Source: an uncultured Bacteroidota bacterium (lineage in GTDB: Bacteria > Bacteroidota > Bacteroidia > UKL13-3). From it: DNA of 64,000 bases. Position 1 is the stretch's first letter. Each line of letters begins with the position of its first letter. Below the pieces are notes generated by a model. That model did no database searches, was not told the DNA's origin, and saw only the letters and a list, made by a program, of their open reading frames with translations. Where the stretch lies: contig CAINMV010000033.1 of assembly GCA_903850915.1 (NCBI GenBank), forward strand, positions 1 to 64,000. Direction: 5' to 3'. Shown one piece after another: positions 34,008 to 43,528 of this stretch. Both the position numbers and the translations under genes were made by a program.

Positions 34008-35582
34008 TTATTGAATACGGAAAACTGGACCGCTATCAATGCTTTTAGCTGGAGCAGTAGCACTCGAAGCTTTAATGTTATAAAAAATAATTAAATCTCC
34101 TTTTCTGCAACGTGATGCCGCAGTTTTTAGGTCAGCACTCACTTGAGGTCCATTTACACTGAATGATTGAGCTCCAGTTTTCGTTTGAACGATACATTGG
34201 TAGCTATTAACAGCATATTGCAATCCGTCATAAGCAAATGAAGGCCCGAAGGATGCATTCACGAAACTCCAAACTTGAATCTCTGAAGTGGTGATACCAC
34301 CTCCCTCTTTTCCGTTAACGGTAACAGCCAATGGAGGTAAAGGGCGAATTTTAAATTCCTTTGAGAATGACTTTGAAGAGCCATCATCACCTTTTGCAGT
34401 TACATTTATTTTAGCAACGCGTACTGGACCCATTTGAACTTTTGCATTAAAAACACCGTTAGAACCAGTTAAAGCGCCATTTTCGCAACCTACAGTAAGT
34501 TGATTAGCACGATATCCTGGTACTGCAATCTCAACTGGATTGTCGATACCTGCATAAAAGATACTCATTTTTGATGCTGAAATTGTTGCAATAGGAGAGA
34601 ACACTTGATATTCGCCTTCAGCGGTATAATCTTTAGGTTGACCAGTTAATGGATCAATGATTTTGATTACAGCTTTATAACTGTGTTTTCCTTCTCCGGA
34701 AGCCCTTACTTTGTAAATACCTTTACCGTCTTTCACCTCTATTTGTTGACCATCAACAAATACTTTGTTGTCTTGTTTTGAATTGAAGGCTGTTAAGATA
34801 ATCTCTGCAGTGTATTCACCACCAGCAGAAACGGACGCAGATGCAGCGTTGATTGTGGTAACTAATGCATCAAATTTAAAATCTGTTGCATTAATTTTAC
34901 TTGAAAGATAATTTATTACGTCAGTCTCTGTCTTTTTGGCGTCGTTTTGATACTTAGTTAAGTTTGCGAATGCAGCCGCTAAAGGCAATGAATGAAATGT
35001 TTCTTCTAGCCACGTCATTTGCTCTCCTTCTTTGTTTTTAGGAGGATCTTCGCAACGTAAATCTGATTTAATAGAGCTTTTATCTTCATTTGCTACAAGT
35101 GCTAATAAGGCTTCTCTTGTGCTATTGATTTTTTCCATTAGCTCTTTACCTTTAGCCTCTTTATCGCCTCCAGCCTCCTTGTTTTCCAAGAAATACTGAA
35201 CAGCTCTTTCCATGTCTTTAGAGGCTTTTAATTGTCCATCTTCCTCTCTAGCGCTATTGCCATCCTTTGTATCTTTTTCAAGCAAAATTGTTTTTATTTC
35301 TTCAATATACTTTACAAAATCATCGGCGATTTTCTTAGCTTCGTATGCTTTATCTTTAAAAGGTTTTGCTTTTTCTCCTTGCTTATCCACCTCTTTATCC
35401 ATGGCTGCAAGAAGTTTAACATTTGCTTCATCAAGATTTTTCCCTGCGCTCTGCATCGAAACCTCAAACTTGTAGAATGCTTTCAAGATTTCCGAAGAAA
35501 CGTTCAAAGCCAACATCGCAGTCAGAACGAGATACATCATATTGATCATCTTCTGCCTTGGTGATATATTACCTGATGCCAT
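34008..35582 (-). CDS. gldM: Gliding motility / type IX secretion motor protein GldM (PorM)
   Basis: 524 residues. A short cytoplasmic start and a single N-terminal membrane helix (MINMMYLVLTAMLALNVSSEILKAF, ~11-35) are followed by a helical region and beta-domains (D1-D4) in the periplasm. Together with GldL it forms the rotary proton-driven motor of type IX secretion and gliding. Length and topology agree with known GldM proteins. It lies between gldL and gldN in the same direction. Confidence 0.96.
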   Translation of the reverse strand: MASGNISPRQKMINMMYLVLTAMLALNVSSEILKAFYKFEVSMQSAGKNLDEANVKLLAAMDKEVDKQGEKAKPFKDKAYEAKKIADDFVKYIEEIKTILLEKDTKDGNSAREEDGQLKASKDMERAVQYFLENKEAGGDKEAKGKELMEKINSTREALLALVANEDKSSIKSDLRCEDPPKNKEGEQMTWLEETFHSLPLAAAFANLTKYQNDAKKTETDVINYLSSKINATDFKFDALVTTINAASASVSAGGEYTAEIILTAFNSKQDNKVFVDGQQIEVKDGKGIYKVRASGEGKHSYKAVIKIIDPLTGQPKDYTAEGEYQVFSPIATISASKMSIFYAGIDNPVEIAVPGYRANQLTVGCENGALTGSNGVFNAKVQMGPVRVAKINVTAKGDDGSSKSFSKEFKIRPLPPLAVTVNGKEGGGITTSEIQVWSFVNASFGPSFAYDGLQYAVNSYQCIVQTKTGAQSFSVNGPQVSADLKTAASRCRKGDLIIFYNIKASSATAPAKSIDSGPVFRIQ

Positions 35583-35695
35583 TTTTTATATTTTAATTAA
35601 TCGGTTGTTATGTTACTTAATAAAAGGACTAATACGCAATGAAAAGCCCATATAATTTAATTTAAATATTAATCAATACCTTGGGTATTAATTAA

Positions 35696-36496
35696 TTAAG
35701 ACTTACTGCCAGCCGACATAGCGTTTAACATGTTACCGTAAACATTATTCAAGTTAGTCAAGTTCTTAGCTAATTTGCCAATTTCTTCTTTTACTCCAGC
35801 AGAGTTAGCTTCAGCACTCGATAAGTTGCCTAATACGTTGCCTAATTTATTGTAGAATGTACTCATGTTTTTGATATGAGAATCAGTGTTTTGTAATTCT
35901 ACTTCATACAAAGTATTTAAAGCAGCTAAATTCTTAGTTATTTTTGAAACTTGCTCAGCATATTGTTTTGAGTTTTCAGATGAAGCTGACATAGCGTTCA
36001 TAGCCTCTGTAGCTTTGGCATAAGATGTGCTTAAGCCTTCGATATTTTTTGATGCTTTTTGAACATTTTCAGCATAAGCAGAAGTGGATGTAGCCGCATT
36101 CGAAAGGTTTGACATGCTATGTACATTTTCGCTTAATGATTTCAATCCAGTTCCTAAAGTTCCGATTAAATCAGGTGTTACTTTAGCATCTATTAGCATT
36201 TTATCTAATTGAGCAGAAACGCTTCCTGTATTTTTTTTGTTTTTTCCAGCATCTCCTTCTTCTCCGGCTAACTCTGGGTAAACTAAACTCCAGTCGATAT
36301 CCTGATGAGGTGGTTCAAAAGCAGAGATAGCAAAAATAATTGCTTCCACTGTCATACCAATTGTTAGCATTTCATTTGCAAATTTTAAGTGCAAAATCTT
36401 AAACATGGCTCCTAAAATTACAATTGAGGCTCCTAATCCATAAGCCATTGCTAAAAAACGCTTAGCTCCTTTGCTTTCGAAAAAACTCTTTTTCAT
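35696..36496 (-). CDS. gldL: Gliding motility / type IX secretion motor protein GldL (PorL)
   Basis: 266 residues. Two transmembrane helices near the N-terminus (AMAYGLGASIVILGAMFKILHLKFANEML then a second up to AISAFEPPHQDIDW) are separated by a tight turn; a polar glutamate occurs in each membrane region, as expected for a proton-conducting pentamer. The remainder is a cytoplasmic coiled-coil-like region rich in Ala, Ser and Asn. It is the stator ring that drives GldM. Spacing to gldM is 113 bp. Confidence 0.95.
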   Translation of the reverse strand: MKKSFFESKGAKRFLAMAYGLGASIVILGAMFKILHLKFANEMLTIGMTVEAIIFAISAFEPPHQDIDWSLVYPELAGEEGDAGKNKKNTGSVSAQLDKMLIDAKVTPDLIGTLGTGLKSLSENVHSMSNLSNAATSTSAYAENVQKASKNIEGLSTSYAKATEAMNAMSASSENSKQYAEQVSKITKNLAALNTLYEVELQNTDSHIKNMSTFYNKLGNVLGNLSSAEANSAGVKEEIGKLAKNLTNLNNVYGNMLNAMSAGSKS

Positions 36497-36606
36497 GTGT
36501 GTGTGGATGGTTAAAAAAATTAAAAATTAAAAAAAATAGGTTAAGAAATATGGTTAAAAAAAATAAGATTAAAAAAAATAAAGAACCGAATTGTAGTTGA
36601 ATACAA

Positions 36607-37935
36607 TTAGCGTTGTTTGTCCTTGTTTGAACGACCCATGTATGGTTGGATGTTTCTAAATCCAAGGAAAGACTTACAAGTATCTTGATATTCGTAGAGG
36701 CGACTACCGCACTCTAAATAGTACCCTACATCTTTCCAACTACCACCACGAATTACCTTACGTTTAAAGGTTTCTGGTTCGTCGTCCTTGGCTTGGTATT
36801 TATAATCTGGACTCATATCATCTACCACAGAAACGGCAGATTCTAAGTAAGCACTTGAAGTCCATTCTGAAACGTTTCCAGCCATATTATACAAGCCGTA
36901 ATCGTTAGGGAAATAAGAGTATATTTTTACAGGATAGAAACCACCATCTGCACGATAATCTCCTCTTCCCGGTTTAAAGTTGGCTAAATAGCAACCTTTT
37001 GTATTTCTTATGTAAGGACCTCCCCAAGGAAACATGCTTTCATCGCGACCGCCACGTGCTGCATATTCCCATTGAGCTTCAGTAGGCAATAAAAACTGTG
37101 TGCGCTCCAAATCACCAACTGAAATGGCCCAGTCGTTCATATGACGCGTTCTCCACCAGCTAAAGGCATTGGCTTGATTCCAGTTTACGCCAACCACAGG
37201 ATAGTCATCATAATTTGGATGCCAGAAATAGTTTTCAGCCATTGGCTCATTATAAGAGTATGCGAAATCGCGCACAAAAACTAATGTATCTGGATAAACT
37301 TGAACTTTATATTTTCTTATAAAGTGTGAGTGATCTTCATCGCTATGTGATGATTTTAAATCTTCAGTACTTTGAACTTTCGCAGAACGTGCAGCTGCTT
37401 GGAAGTCGAAAATTTCGTATTTGTATATTAGTTTACGAACATCTAATTGGCGACGATGCATGAAACGCTCTCCGGGCTTATATTGCATTAATTGAGCAGC
37501 ATCCTTAGCTTCTTGCGACTCTTCGTCTATTTTTGCTCTATAGTTAATTATTTTGTAAGGATCATCAGACTCTTCATCTATTGATATTTTATAAGTGTCT
37601 TCATCATTTGCGGCCATGTTCTCACGGAAAATGGAATCTGAAACAAAGTAAACGAATTGACGATATTCGTTATTGGAAATCTCAGTATCATCCATGTAAA
37701 AACCAGGAATTGAAACCTGTTTGTTACGGTGGATTTGATGAGACCCAACTTCCTGATCACTCTGCCCCATATGGAACGTACCGGTAGGAACGTAAATCAT
37801 TCCAAACGGCATTGGGTGAGTCCAAATAGGACGATATGGAACCCCGAGCATTTGGCCATTATCACTACCTGTGCAACCGGCCAAAATGACTATTGCCATT
37901 ACCAGAAGGTACAGAAATTGAAAACTTTTACGCAT
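36607..37935 (-). CDS. gldK: Gliding motility / type IX secretion lipoprotein GldK (PorK)
   Basis: 442 residues from MRKSFQFLYLLVM (an ATG at 37986 would add 17 residues before the signal). Lipobox LAGC near residue 21 marks an outer-membrane lipoprotein. The body is a sulfatase-modifying-factor (formylglycine-enzyme-like) fold: GTFHMGQSDQEVG, VVGVNWNQANAFSWW, LPTEAQWEYAARGG and RGGSWKD. GldK forms the periplasmic ring with GldN. A -7 element TAAATTTG (plus 37957-37964) lies 22 nt upstream, so the operon has a promoter here independent of porP. Confidence 0.96.
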   Translation of the reverse strand: MRKSFQFLYLLVMAIVILAGCTGSDNGQMLGVPYRPIWTHPMPFGMIYVPTGTFHMGQSDQEVGSHQIHRNKQVSIPGFYMDDTEISNNEYRQFVYFVSDSIFRENMAANDEDTYKISIDEESDDPYKIINYRAKIDEESQEAKDAAQLMQYKPGERFMHRRQLDVRKLIYKYEIFDFQAAARSAKVQSTEDLKSSHSDEDHSHFIRKYKVQVYPDTLVFVRDFAYSYNEPMAENYFWHPNYDDYPVVGVNWNQANAFSWWRTRHMNDWAISVGDLERTQFLLPTEAQWEYAARGGRDESMFPWGGPYIRNTKGCYLANFKPGRGDYRADGGFYPVKIYSYFPNDYGLYNMAGNVSEWTSSAYLESAVSVVDDMSPDYKYQAKDDEPETFKRKVIRGGSWKDVGYYLECGSRLYEYQDTCKSFLGFRNIQPYMGRSNKDKQR

Positions 37936-38131
37936 TGTTATACTAATTATAGATTGCAAATTTAAAAAAAACACTGAATTAAACAAGTTTTCAGTATAAA
38001 ATCTTTATTATTTATTAAAACTTATTCCTTTGGGTCTTTTTCCTTTCGGTTAAGATTCAATGTATTAACGACTGCTTTTGTATTTTATTTTACGACTCTT
38101 ATTTTTTTTACTTATTAAAGTAAGTTCTTTA

Positions 38132-39163
38132 TTAATAGTTTGAATCCTTCATGTGGCGAGGATTCAGGATATAACGGTATGTTTTCTCTTTGGTACTTAT
38201 GCTCTTGCAATATTGAACAAATACTTCGTGTGTTGTGCGGCTACCCGGTTTTAATCCGTTTACAACGAAATCGAAAGCGTAGCCAACTTTGAAGTCGCCC
38301 TGAACATAACCAACCATTAAGTTGATATTGTCGCCCTGACGAAAAGATAATCCACCATAATAGGTTTGTTGGAAATAAGCAAGCGCATTTAAGTCAACTT
38401 GCATTTTAGCGCCATACTTTACTAGTACATTTGGTTGTAATACCCAATTACCCGATTGGCCAATATCAAAATCCATAGAGGCATTGCCATAATAGTGGCG
38501 TGTGATAGAAGAGAACGCTACACCGTTGGTTGCGTTTTTGTTTGTTAGTTTAGATTCAAGAAGATGTGCTGCTGAAACACCGACATTTAAATTGTTCCGA
38601 GACTGGCTAAAATAATGAAGACCTGCACCTAAGTCACTTTGTAATTTACTTGTTATTAAACTCATTGGAACCGAAGGGTCGATGGTTCCGTTTTGTAAGG
38701 TAGACAAGGCTCTAAGCTTGCTTCCATCTAACGACTTTTGCATTTGACCATAGTAAAGTCCAACCGAGAACTCACTGTTGTCGTTAAATACTTGATAATA
38801 AGATAAACTAAGTTTAGGTAAAATATATGTTTGCGGCCCTATCTTATCATTGATTATATTTACAGCTACTCCAATTCTCTTAAATAAGCGTGCAGAGATA
38901 TTTAAAAACTGAGTGGATGCACCGATATTATACGGCAGCAAATCCTGCATTCCACTATTTTCTTTTTTTATTAAATCACTTTTAAAGCCCGCATACTGCT
39001 GATGAATAAGCATACTAACACACATCTTCTCTTTAACCTTTCCGGCATACGAAGGATTGTAAGACATTTCATTGAATTGGAAATGTGTTTGATACCCATC
39101 TTGCTGAGACAAAGCATTTAAGGTAAACGACACGAACAATAAGAGAGTAAATTTTCTAATCAT
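38132..39163 (-). CDS. porP: PorP/SprF family type IX secretion membrane protein
   Basis: 343 residues. A signal peptide (MIRKFTLLLFVSFTLNALS) is followed by the family start HFQFNEMSYNPSYAGK and many amphipathic beta-strands, ending GYAFDFVVNGLKPGSRTTHEVFVQY. PorP/SprF proteins are predicted outer-membrane barrels that help surface display of type IX cargo. The gene lies just upstream of gldKLMN on the same strand, as in other members of the phylum. Intergenic distance to gldK is ~196 bp. Confidence 0.92.
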   Translation of the reverse strand: MIRKFTLLLFVSFTLNALSQQDGYQTHFQFNEMSYNPSYAGKVKEKMCVSMLIHQQYAGFKSDLIKKENSGMQDLLPYNIGASTQFLNISARLFKRIGVAVNIINDKIGPQTYILPKLSLSYYQVFNDNSEFSVGLYYGQMQKSLDGSKLRALSTLQNGTIDPSVPMSLITSKLQSDLGAGLHYFSQSRNNLNVGVSAAHLLESKLTNKNATNGVAFSSITRHYYGNASMDFDIGQSGNWVLQPNVLVKYGAKMQVDLNALAYFQQTYYGGLSFRQGDNINLMVGYVQGDFKVGYAFDFVVNGLKPGSRTTHEVFVQYCKSISTKEKTYRYILNPRHMKDSNY

Positions 39164-39330
39164 GTTTCCTTTTAATTAAAGGGTGTAAGTATGCAAATAT
39201 GTATATTTATTCAAATATAACAAAAATAATTTTGTAATAATTATAGAAGTAAGCATTGCTAAACCAGACAGATGGGCTACAGTTCAAGCAAAAAAACAAT
39301 TTTATCCCACTTAATGTTCGGAAAAACGAC

Positions 39331-40407
39331 TTAGCGTATCATTGGGGATGCTTTGCCAGTGGGCGTTTTAAACAGCTTTTGAAGAGGCAATTCAATGGTG
39401 TGATAAGTAATTGAGGATGCCGCTATTGTGGATAAAAAACTCAATACAACGATGGTGTTTTGGGAAAGGGATCGGAAATATAAAAAGTCCATATCGCACC
39501 AAAACCAAATTGAGAGGAAATGCAATAGGTAGAATTGAAAACTAATTTTCCCGAGATAAACAGGAATGGATTGGCTTAACAAATAAGAGATGACTCCTTT
39601 TTGAAAGCTAAATATGAAAACAACAAGTGCGGCAAAAGGCAAATAATATCCGATGAATTTAAAAGTATCCGGTATCACCGGTGAAATCCAGATTGCCAAT
39701 CCAAATAAAAGTAAGCTGATTAATTCAAGTTCGGTGGCATATTTATACATTATCGTTGATTTCATGTTCCTTGTTATTAGAAACAAAAGAATCCCCGTGA
39801 GGAAAAGTATCAGATTTGAAATGGGGAAAAGGTAGAACCAAAATTTGGGCAAAGCCCATTCATTAAAATAATAGGTTGCGATTCCTTGAATTCCGATCAA
39901 AGCACACACGGACAATGAAAACGAAAATTCGCTTGTCTTTTTGACTAACAAGATAAAAAAAGGGAATAGCAAATAAAAGAACACCTCGACCGATAAACTC
40001 CATGCAGGAGGGTTTAAGAACCACTGATAATAACTATCAGGAAGCCATGCTTGAATTAAAAAAAGGTTTGCGAAAAGTATTTTTATATTATTTGGGTGTT
40101 GCCAAAGTGCGGCCGCAAAAAAAACAGAAAGAAGCAGTGAGAACCAAAACGAAGGGAATATTTTCGCAAAACGCTTGAGGTAAAATCGCCTCCATTGAAA
40201 AGATTTTATCGTATTAATCTTCTCGAAATAGGTATAGGAAAGGATGAATCCACTTAAAATGAAGAAAAAATTTACGCCGACGAATCCTTGTTTTAACCAT
40301 TGCCTCTGTTGGAAGAAAAAAGATTGCGCATCAGTTACAAAGGTTGCATGCGAAAGAAACACCATCAAGGCGAATACAAAGCGCAAGGAAGTAAGGGATT
40401 TAAGCAC
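39331..40407 (-). CDS. Acyltransferase family (OafA/YrhL type) membrane protein
   Basis: 358 residues, 9-10 hydrophobic segments. The N-terminus LKSLTSLRFVFALMVFLSHA and GVNFFFILSGFILSY are the signature regions of acyltransferase-3 family proteins, which carry acyl groups over the inner membrane to decorate O-antigen or other glycans. No periplasmic catalytic extension is present. It stands between porP and brxA and cannot be tied to one glycan; a second family member lies at 54221-55237. Confidence 0.9.
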   Translation of the reverse strand: MLKSLTSLRFVFALMVFLSHATFVTDAQSFFFQQRQWLKQGFVGVNFFFILSGFILSYTYFEKINTIKSFQWRRFYLKRFAKIFPSFWFSLLLSVFFAAALWQHPNNIKILFANLFLIQAWLPDSYYQWFLNPPAWSLSVEVFFYLLFPFFILLVKKTSEFSFSLSVCALIGIQGIATYYFNEWALPKFWFYLFPISNLILFLTGILLFLITRNMKSTIMYKYATELELISLLLFGLAIWISPVIPDTFKFIGYYLPFAALVVFIFSFQKGVISYLLSQSIPVYLGKISFQFYLLHFLSIWFWCDMDFLYFRSLSQNTIVVLSFLSTIAASSITYHTIELPLQKLFKTPTGKASPMIR

Positions 40408-40420
40408 AATGGATTTAAAA

Positions 40421-40449
40421 AAAAGAGGCTACCCTTTTGAGGTAGCCTT
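40421..40449 (-). terminator. Terminator of the bacilliredoxin gene
   Basis: An 8-bp stem (40427-40434 with 40442-40449) followed, on the minus strand, by a C then a run of Ts. It separates brxA from the following acyltransferase gene. Confidence 0.75.
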
Positions 40450-40469
40450 TGATTTAATTTGAATAGAAA

Positions 40470-40883
40470 CTAGCAAAATTGATCGTATGCCCCTTGAAGA
40501 TTGTCTGCAATCATTTGAGCACTTCTACCTTCTATATTATGACGTTCTATCATGTGTACTAGAACACCATCTTTAAATAACGCAATTGCGGGTGATGATG
40601 GAGGGAAAGGCAGCAGAAACTCGCGAGCTTTGTTTACCGCTTCTCCTTCCATTCCAGCAAACACAGTAATTAGTTCATCGGGTTTCTTCTCTGATTTTAA
40701 TGACGCTGTAACGCCAGGACGGCAGGTGCCGGCAGCACACCCGCAAACAGAGTTTATCACCAATAGCTGCGTTCCTTGTTTTTTATTTAATGTAGATTCT
40801 ACTTCGGCGGAGGTCATTAATTGTTTAAAGCCCGCGCTCGTTAACTCTTGGCGCATGGGGGCGGCTAACATTTCAGGATACAT
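40470..40883 (-). CDS. BrxA/BrxB-family bacilliredoxin (YphP-like)
   Basis: 137 residues starting MYPEMLAAPMRQELT, the family's conserved start. The thioredoxin-like fold carries the CxC active site C47-G-C49 in VINSVCGCAAGTC. Bacilliredoxins remove bacillithiol from S-bacillithiolated proteins in Firmicutes; Bacteroidota homologues act in a similar redox role, although the matching low-molecular-weight thiol is not shown here. A single gene with a -7 element at 40910-40917. Confidence 0.93.
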   Translation of the reverse strand: MYPEMLAAPMRQELTSAGFKQLMTSAEVESTLNKKQGTQLLVINSVCGCAAGTCRPGVTASLKSEKKPDELITVFAGMEGEAVNKAREFLLPFPPSSPAIALFKDGVLVHMIERHNIEGRSAQMIADNLQGAYDQFC

Positions 40884-41043
40884 AATTTTACTTTAATTTA
40901 ATTGATATGCAAATTTACGCAAATCTAATGGATAATAATATTCTTGTATTTTTGTTTCATGAAAAAAGAAGCGAATGCCTTTAGATTTTCATATTGGATT
41001 GCAAGCTGAAAAAATAATAAAGAAGTAAAAAAGTCTCAGTATT

Positions 41044-42963
41044 TTGGAAAACATACATCTACCGGTTCAGCCCTTTTCGTTGTTAAATCCTGATGATATT
41101 GAAAGGTATCAATCAGGAGAGCATTCACGTATTTATGAAAAACTAGGAAGTCGTGAGGTTACTTGTCTTGGTAATAAAGGCACTTATTTTGCCGTTTGGG
41201 CGCCACATGCAAAGCGGGTTTCTGTGGTTGGCGACTTTAACGGCTGGAATCCATCACAACATGTGTTGTTTGCGAGGTGGGATGAAAGTGGCATATGGGA
41301 AGGCTTTATTCCTGCAATAGCAGATGCGTTTTTATATAAATATTGTATTGTTGATGCACTGGGGGAATTAATAGAGAAAGGCGACCCATTTGCATTTCGT
41401 TGGGAGAATAGACCCAAAACCGCCTCTATCACTTGTAATCTTAGCTATGCATGGCAAGATGAAAAATGGATGGAGAAACGCCATAGATTCAATTCGTTTA
41501 ATAAACCCTTTAGCGTATATGAGGTTCATTTAGGAAGTTGGAGGCGCAACCCAGAATTTCCATCTCGATTTCTATCTTATCGTGAACTTGCAGTTTCTCT
41601 TCCGCAATATTGCAGTTCAATGGGTTTTACCCATGTTGAGTTAATGCCTGTAATGGAACATCCTTTGGATGCAAGTTGGGGATACCAGCAAACGGGCTAT
41701 TATGCCGCTTCTGCTCGATTTGGGTCACCCCAAGATTTGATGTATCTTATTGATGTGTTTCATGAATTTGAAATTGCTGTAATTATGGATTGGGTGCCTT
41801 CGCACTTTCCCTATGATAAGCATGGCTTACATCAATTTGACGGGACGAGTCTTTACGAACATGGAGATGTAAGAAAAGGATTTCACCCCGATTGGAAGAG
41901 TTATATTTTTGATACAGGTAGAATGGAGGTGAAGAGCTTCTTGTTAAGTAATGCTGTTTTTTGGTTCGACTATTACCATATCGATGGAATGCGCGTGGAT
42001 GCTGTGGCAAGTATGCTTCAGTTAAATTATAGCAGAAAGGAAGGCGAATGGATTCCCAACATTTATGGGGGTAGTGAAAACCTTGAGAATATTTCGTTTT
42101 TGCGACAACTTAACGACCTAATTTATTCTCAATTTCCTGGAGTCCAGATGATTGCCGAAGAAAGTAGTACTTGGCCAGGTGTAACACATTCAACAAATAA
42201 AAATGGGTTAGGTTTTGGTATGAAATGGATGATGGGTTGGATGAATGATACGTTAACTTATTTTAAACGTGAACCCATTTACCGAAAGCACCACCATAAC
42301 GATATCACCTTTAGTTTTCTATATGCCTTTACCGAGCGATTTATGCTGCCTTTAAGTCATGACGAGGTTGTGCATGGAAAGTCATCGATGATTGGGAAAA
42401 TGCCTGGCGATGAATGGAATCGATATGCCAATCTTAGATTGTTATATACTTATATGTGGATGCATCCGGGAGCTAAACTGCTCTTTATGGGTAATGAATT
42501 TGCGCAAGACGCTGAATGGAATTTTGCAACTAGCCTCGATTGGCATTTATTAGAACATCCCTCACATCGAGGTATTCAAAATTTAGTAAAGCAACTTAAC
42601 CATACGTACAAATCGGAGCCTGCGCTTTATGAGCGCTCCTTTGATGCCAATGGTTTTGAATGGATTGCAGGCGACGACACAGAGAACAGCATTTTGGTTT
42701 TTATCCGTAAAGGTGAAAATGAAATGGACCATTTGATTGTGGTGCTTAATTTTAACGATAAAGCCCATTCTCAATATCGTATTGGTGTTCCGAAAGCAGG
42801 GCAATATATTGAAGTTTTCAATAGCGACGCATCCGTTTTTTGGGGTAGAGGAGGCCATAATGAGCTGCTCGATACAGAGGTGATTAAAATGCATACTCAT
42901 GAAAACTCAATATCCATAAATCTTCCAGCATTGTCAGGGGTTGCATTTAAGCTGAAGCAATAA
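41044..42963 (+). CDS. glgB: 1,4-alpha-glucan branching enzyme
   Basis: 639 residues. A TTG start at 41044 is used because the frame is open only from 41029 and the first ATG would cut into the conserved HSRIYEKLGS segment. An N-terminal CBM48 domain (FAVWAPHAKRVSVVGDFNGWNP) precedes the GH13 barrel: DWVPSHFP, nucleophile in MRVDAVASM (~319), acid in IAEESSTWPG (~372), and SHDEVVHGK. It forms alpha-1,6 branches in glycogen. glgA and glgC are not near. Confidence 0.95.
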   Translation: MENIHLPVQPFSLLNPDDIERYQSGEHSRIYEKLGSREVTCLGNKGTYFAVWAPHAKRVSVVGDFNGWNPSQHVLFARWDESGIWEGFIPAIADAFLYKYCIVDALGELIEKGDPFAFRWENRPKTASITCNLSYAWQDEKWMEKRHRFNSFNKPFSVYEVHLGSWRRNPEFPSRFLSYRELAVSLPQYCSSMGFTHVELMPVMEHPLDASWGYQQTGYYAASARFGSPQDLMYLIDVFHEFEIAVIMDWVPSHFPYDKHGLHQFDGTSLYEHGDVRKGFHPDWKSYIFDTGRMEVKSFLLSNAVFWFDYYHIDGMRVDAVASMLQLNYSRKEGEWIPNIYGGSENLENISFLRQLNDLIYSQFPGVQMIAEESSTWPGVTHSTNKNGLGFGMKWMMGWMNDTLTYFKREPIYRKHHHNDITFSFLYAFTERFMLPLSHDEVVHGKSSMIGKMPGDEWNRYANLRLLYTYMWMHPGAKLLFMGNEFAQDAEWNFATSLDWHLLEHPSHRGIQNLVKQLNHTYKSEPALYERSFDANGFEWIAGDDTENSILVFIRKGENEMDHLIVVLNFNDKAHSQYRIGVPKAGQYIEVFNSDASVFWGRGGHNELLDTEVIKMHTHENSISINLPALSGVAFKLKQ

Positions 42964-43027
42964 CTAGTAATTTTCATCCAGTAAACAAGATTTAACCAAT
43001 ACTATTGTGTAATTTTGTAGGCTAACT

Positions 43028-43489
43028 ATGCAAGAGAATCAAGAAGAAAGTTACACTGGATTGCCTTCCTTTGCGCCAATTCCATTAAGTGTTTCATCGC
43101 CGGCTATACGACCAGAAGACCGCAAGCTAATTAAAGCCCAGGCAGTAGAGTCAATGCATTTAAAGGCCCAACAACAAATTGAGTTGTTGAAAAAGCAAGC
43201 GGCATTAATTATGGAGCAAGCCAAAGAGTTAGAAGACCGTGTTGCTATTTCGCTTCAAATTTATGAAGCAACAATGCGTTTTTCGCCGACAATGGGAATG
43301 ACCTATCATCTTTACAAACGCAATGATGGTGAGGTGATATTATCTTTAGTGTCGCCTGCCGAATGGGGACAAAGTTTCCCTTTCAAACTCTTCATAGCAA
43401 CGGTGAAATTATTAGCTGATCACACTTGGGAAATACTGCAGCGGGGAGAAGTAGAAGCCCAAGAGACCAAGGCAGAACAAGCAGAATAG
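43028..43489 (+). CDS. DUF2452 protein
   Basis: 153 residues with a helical N-terminal half (KAQQQIELLKKQAALIMEQAKELEDRV) and the DUF2452 hallmarks MTYHLYKRNDGEVILSLVSPAEWG. The function of the family is not known; the sequence has no signal peptide, so a cytosolic protein is likely. A -7 element TAATTTTG (43010-43017) lies 10 nt before ATG, predicting a nearly leaderless transcript. It follows glgB on the same strand after ~65 bp. Confidence 0.8.
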   Translation: MQENQEESYTGLPSFAPIPLSVSSPAIRPEDRKLIKAQAVESMHLKAQQQIELLKKQAALIMEQAKELEDRVAISLQIYEATMRFSPTMGMTYHLYKRNDGEVILSLVSPAEWGQSFPFKLFIATVKLLADHTWEILQRGEVEAQETKAEQAE

Positions 43490-43528
43490 CATACCTTCTG
43501 TACATTATTATTGCCAATCCTAATTAAT

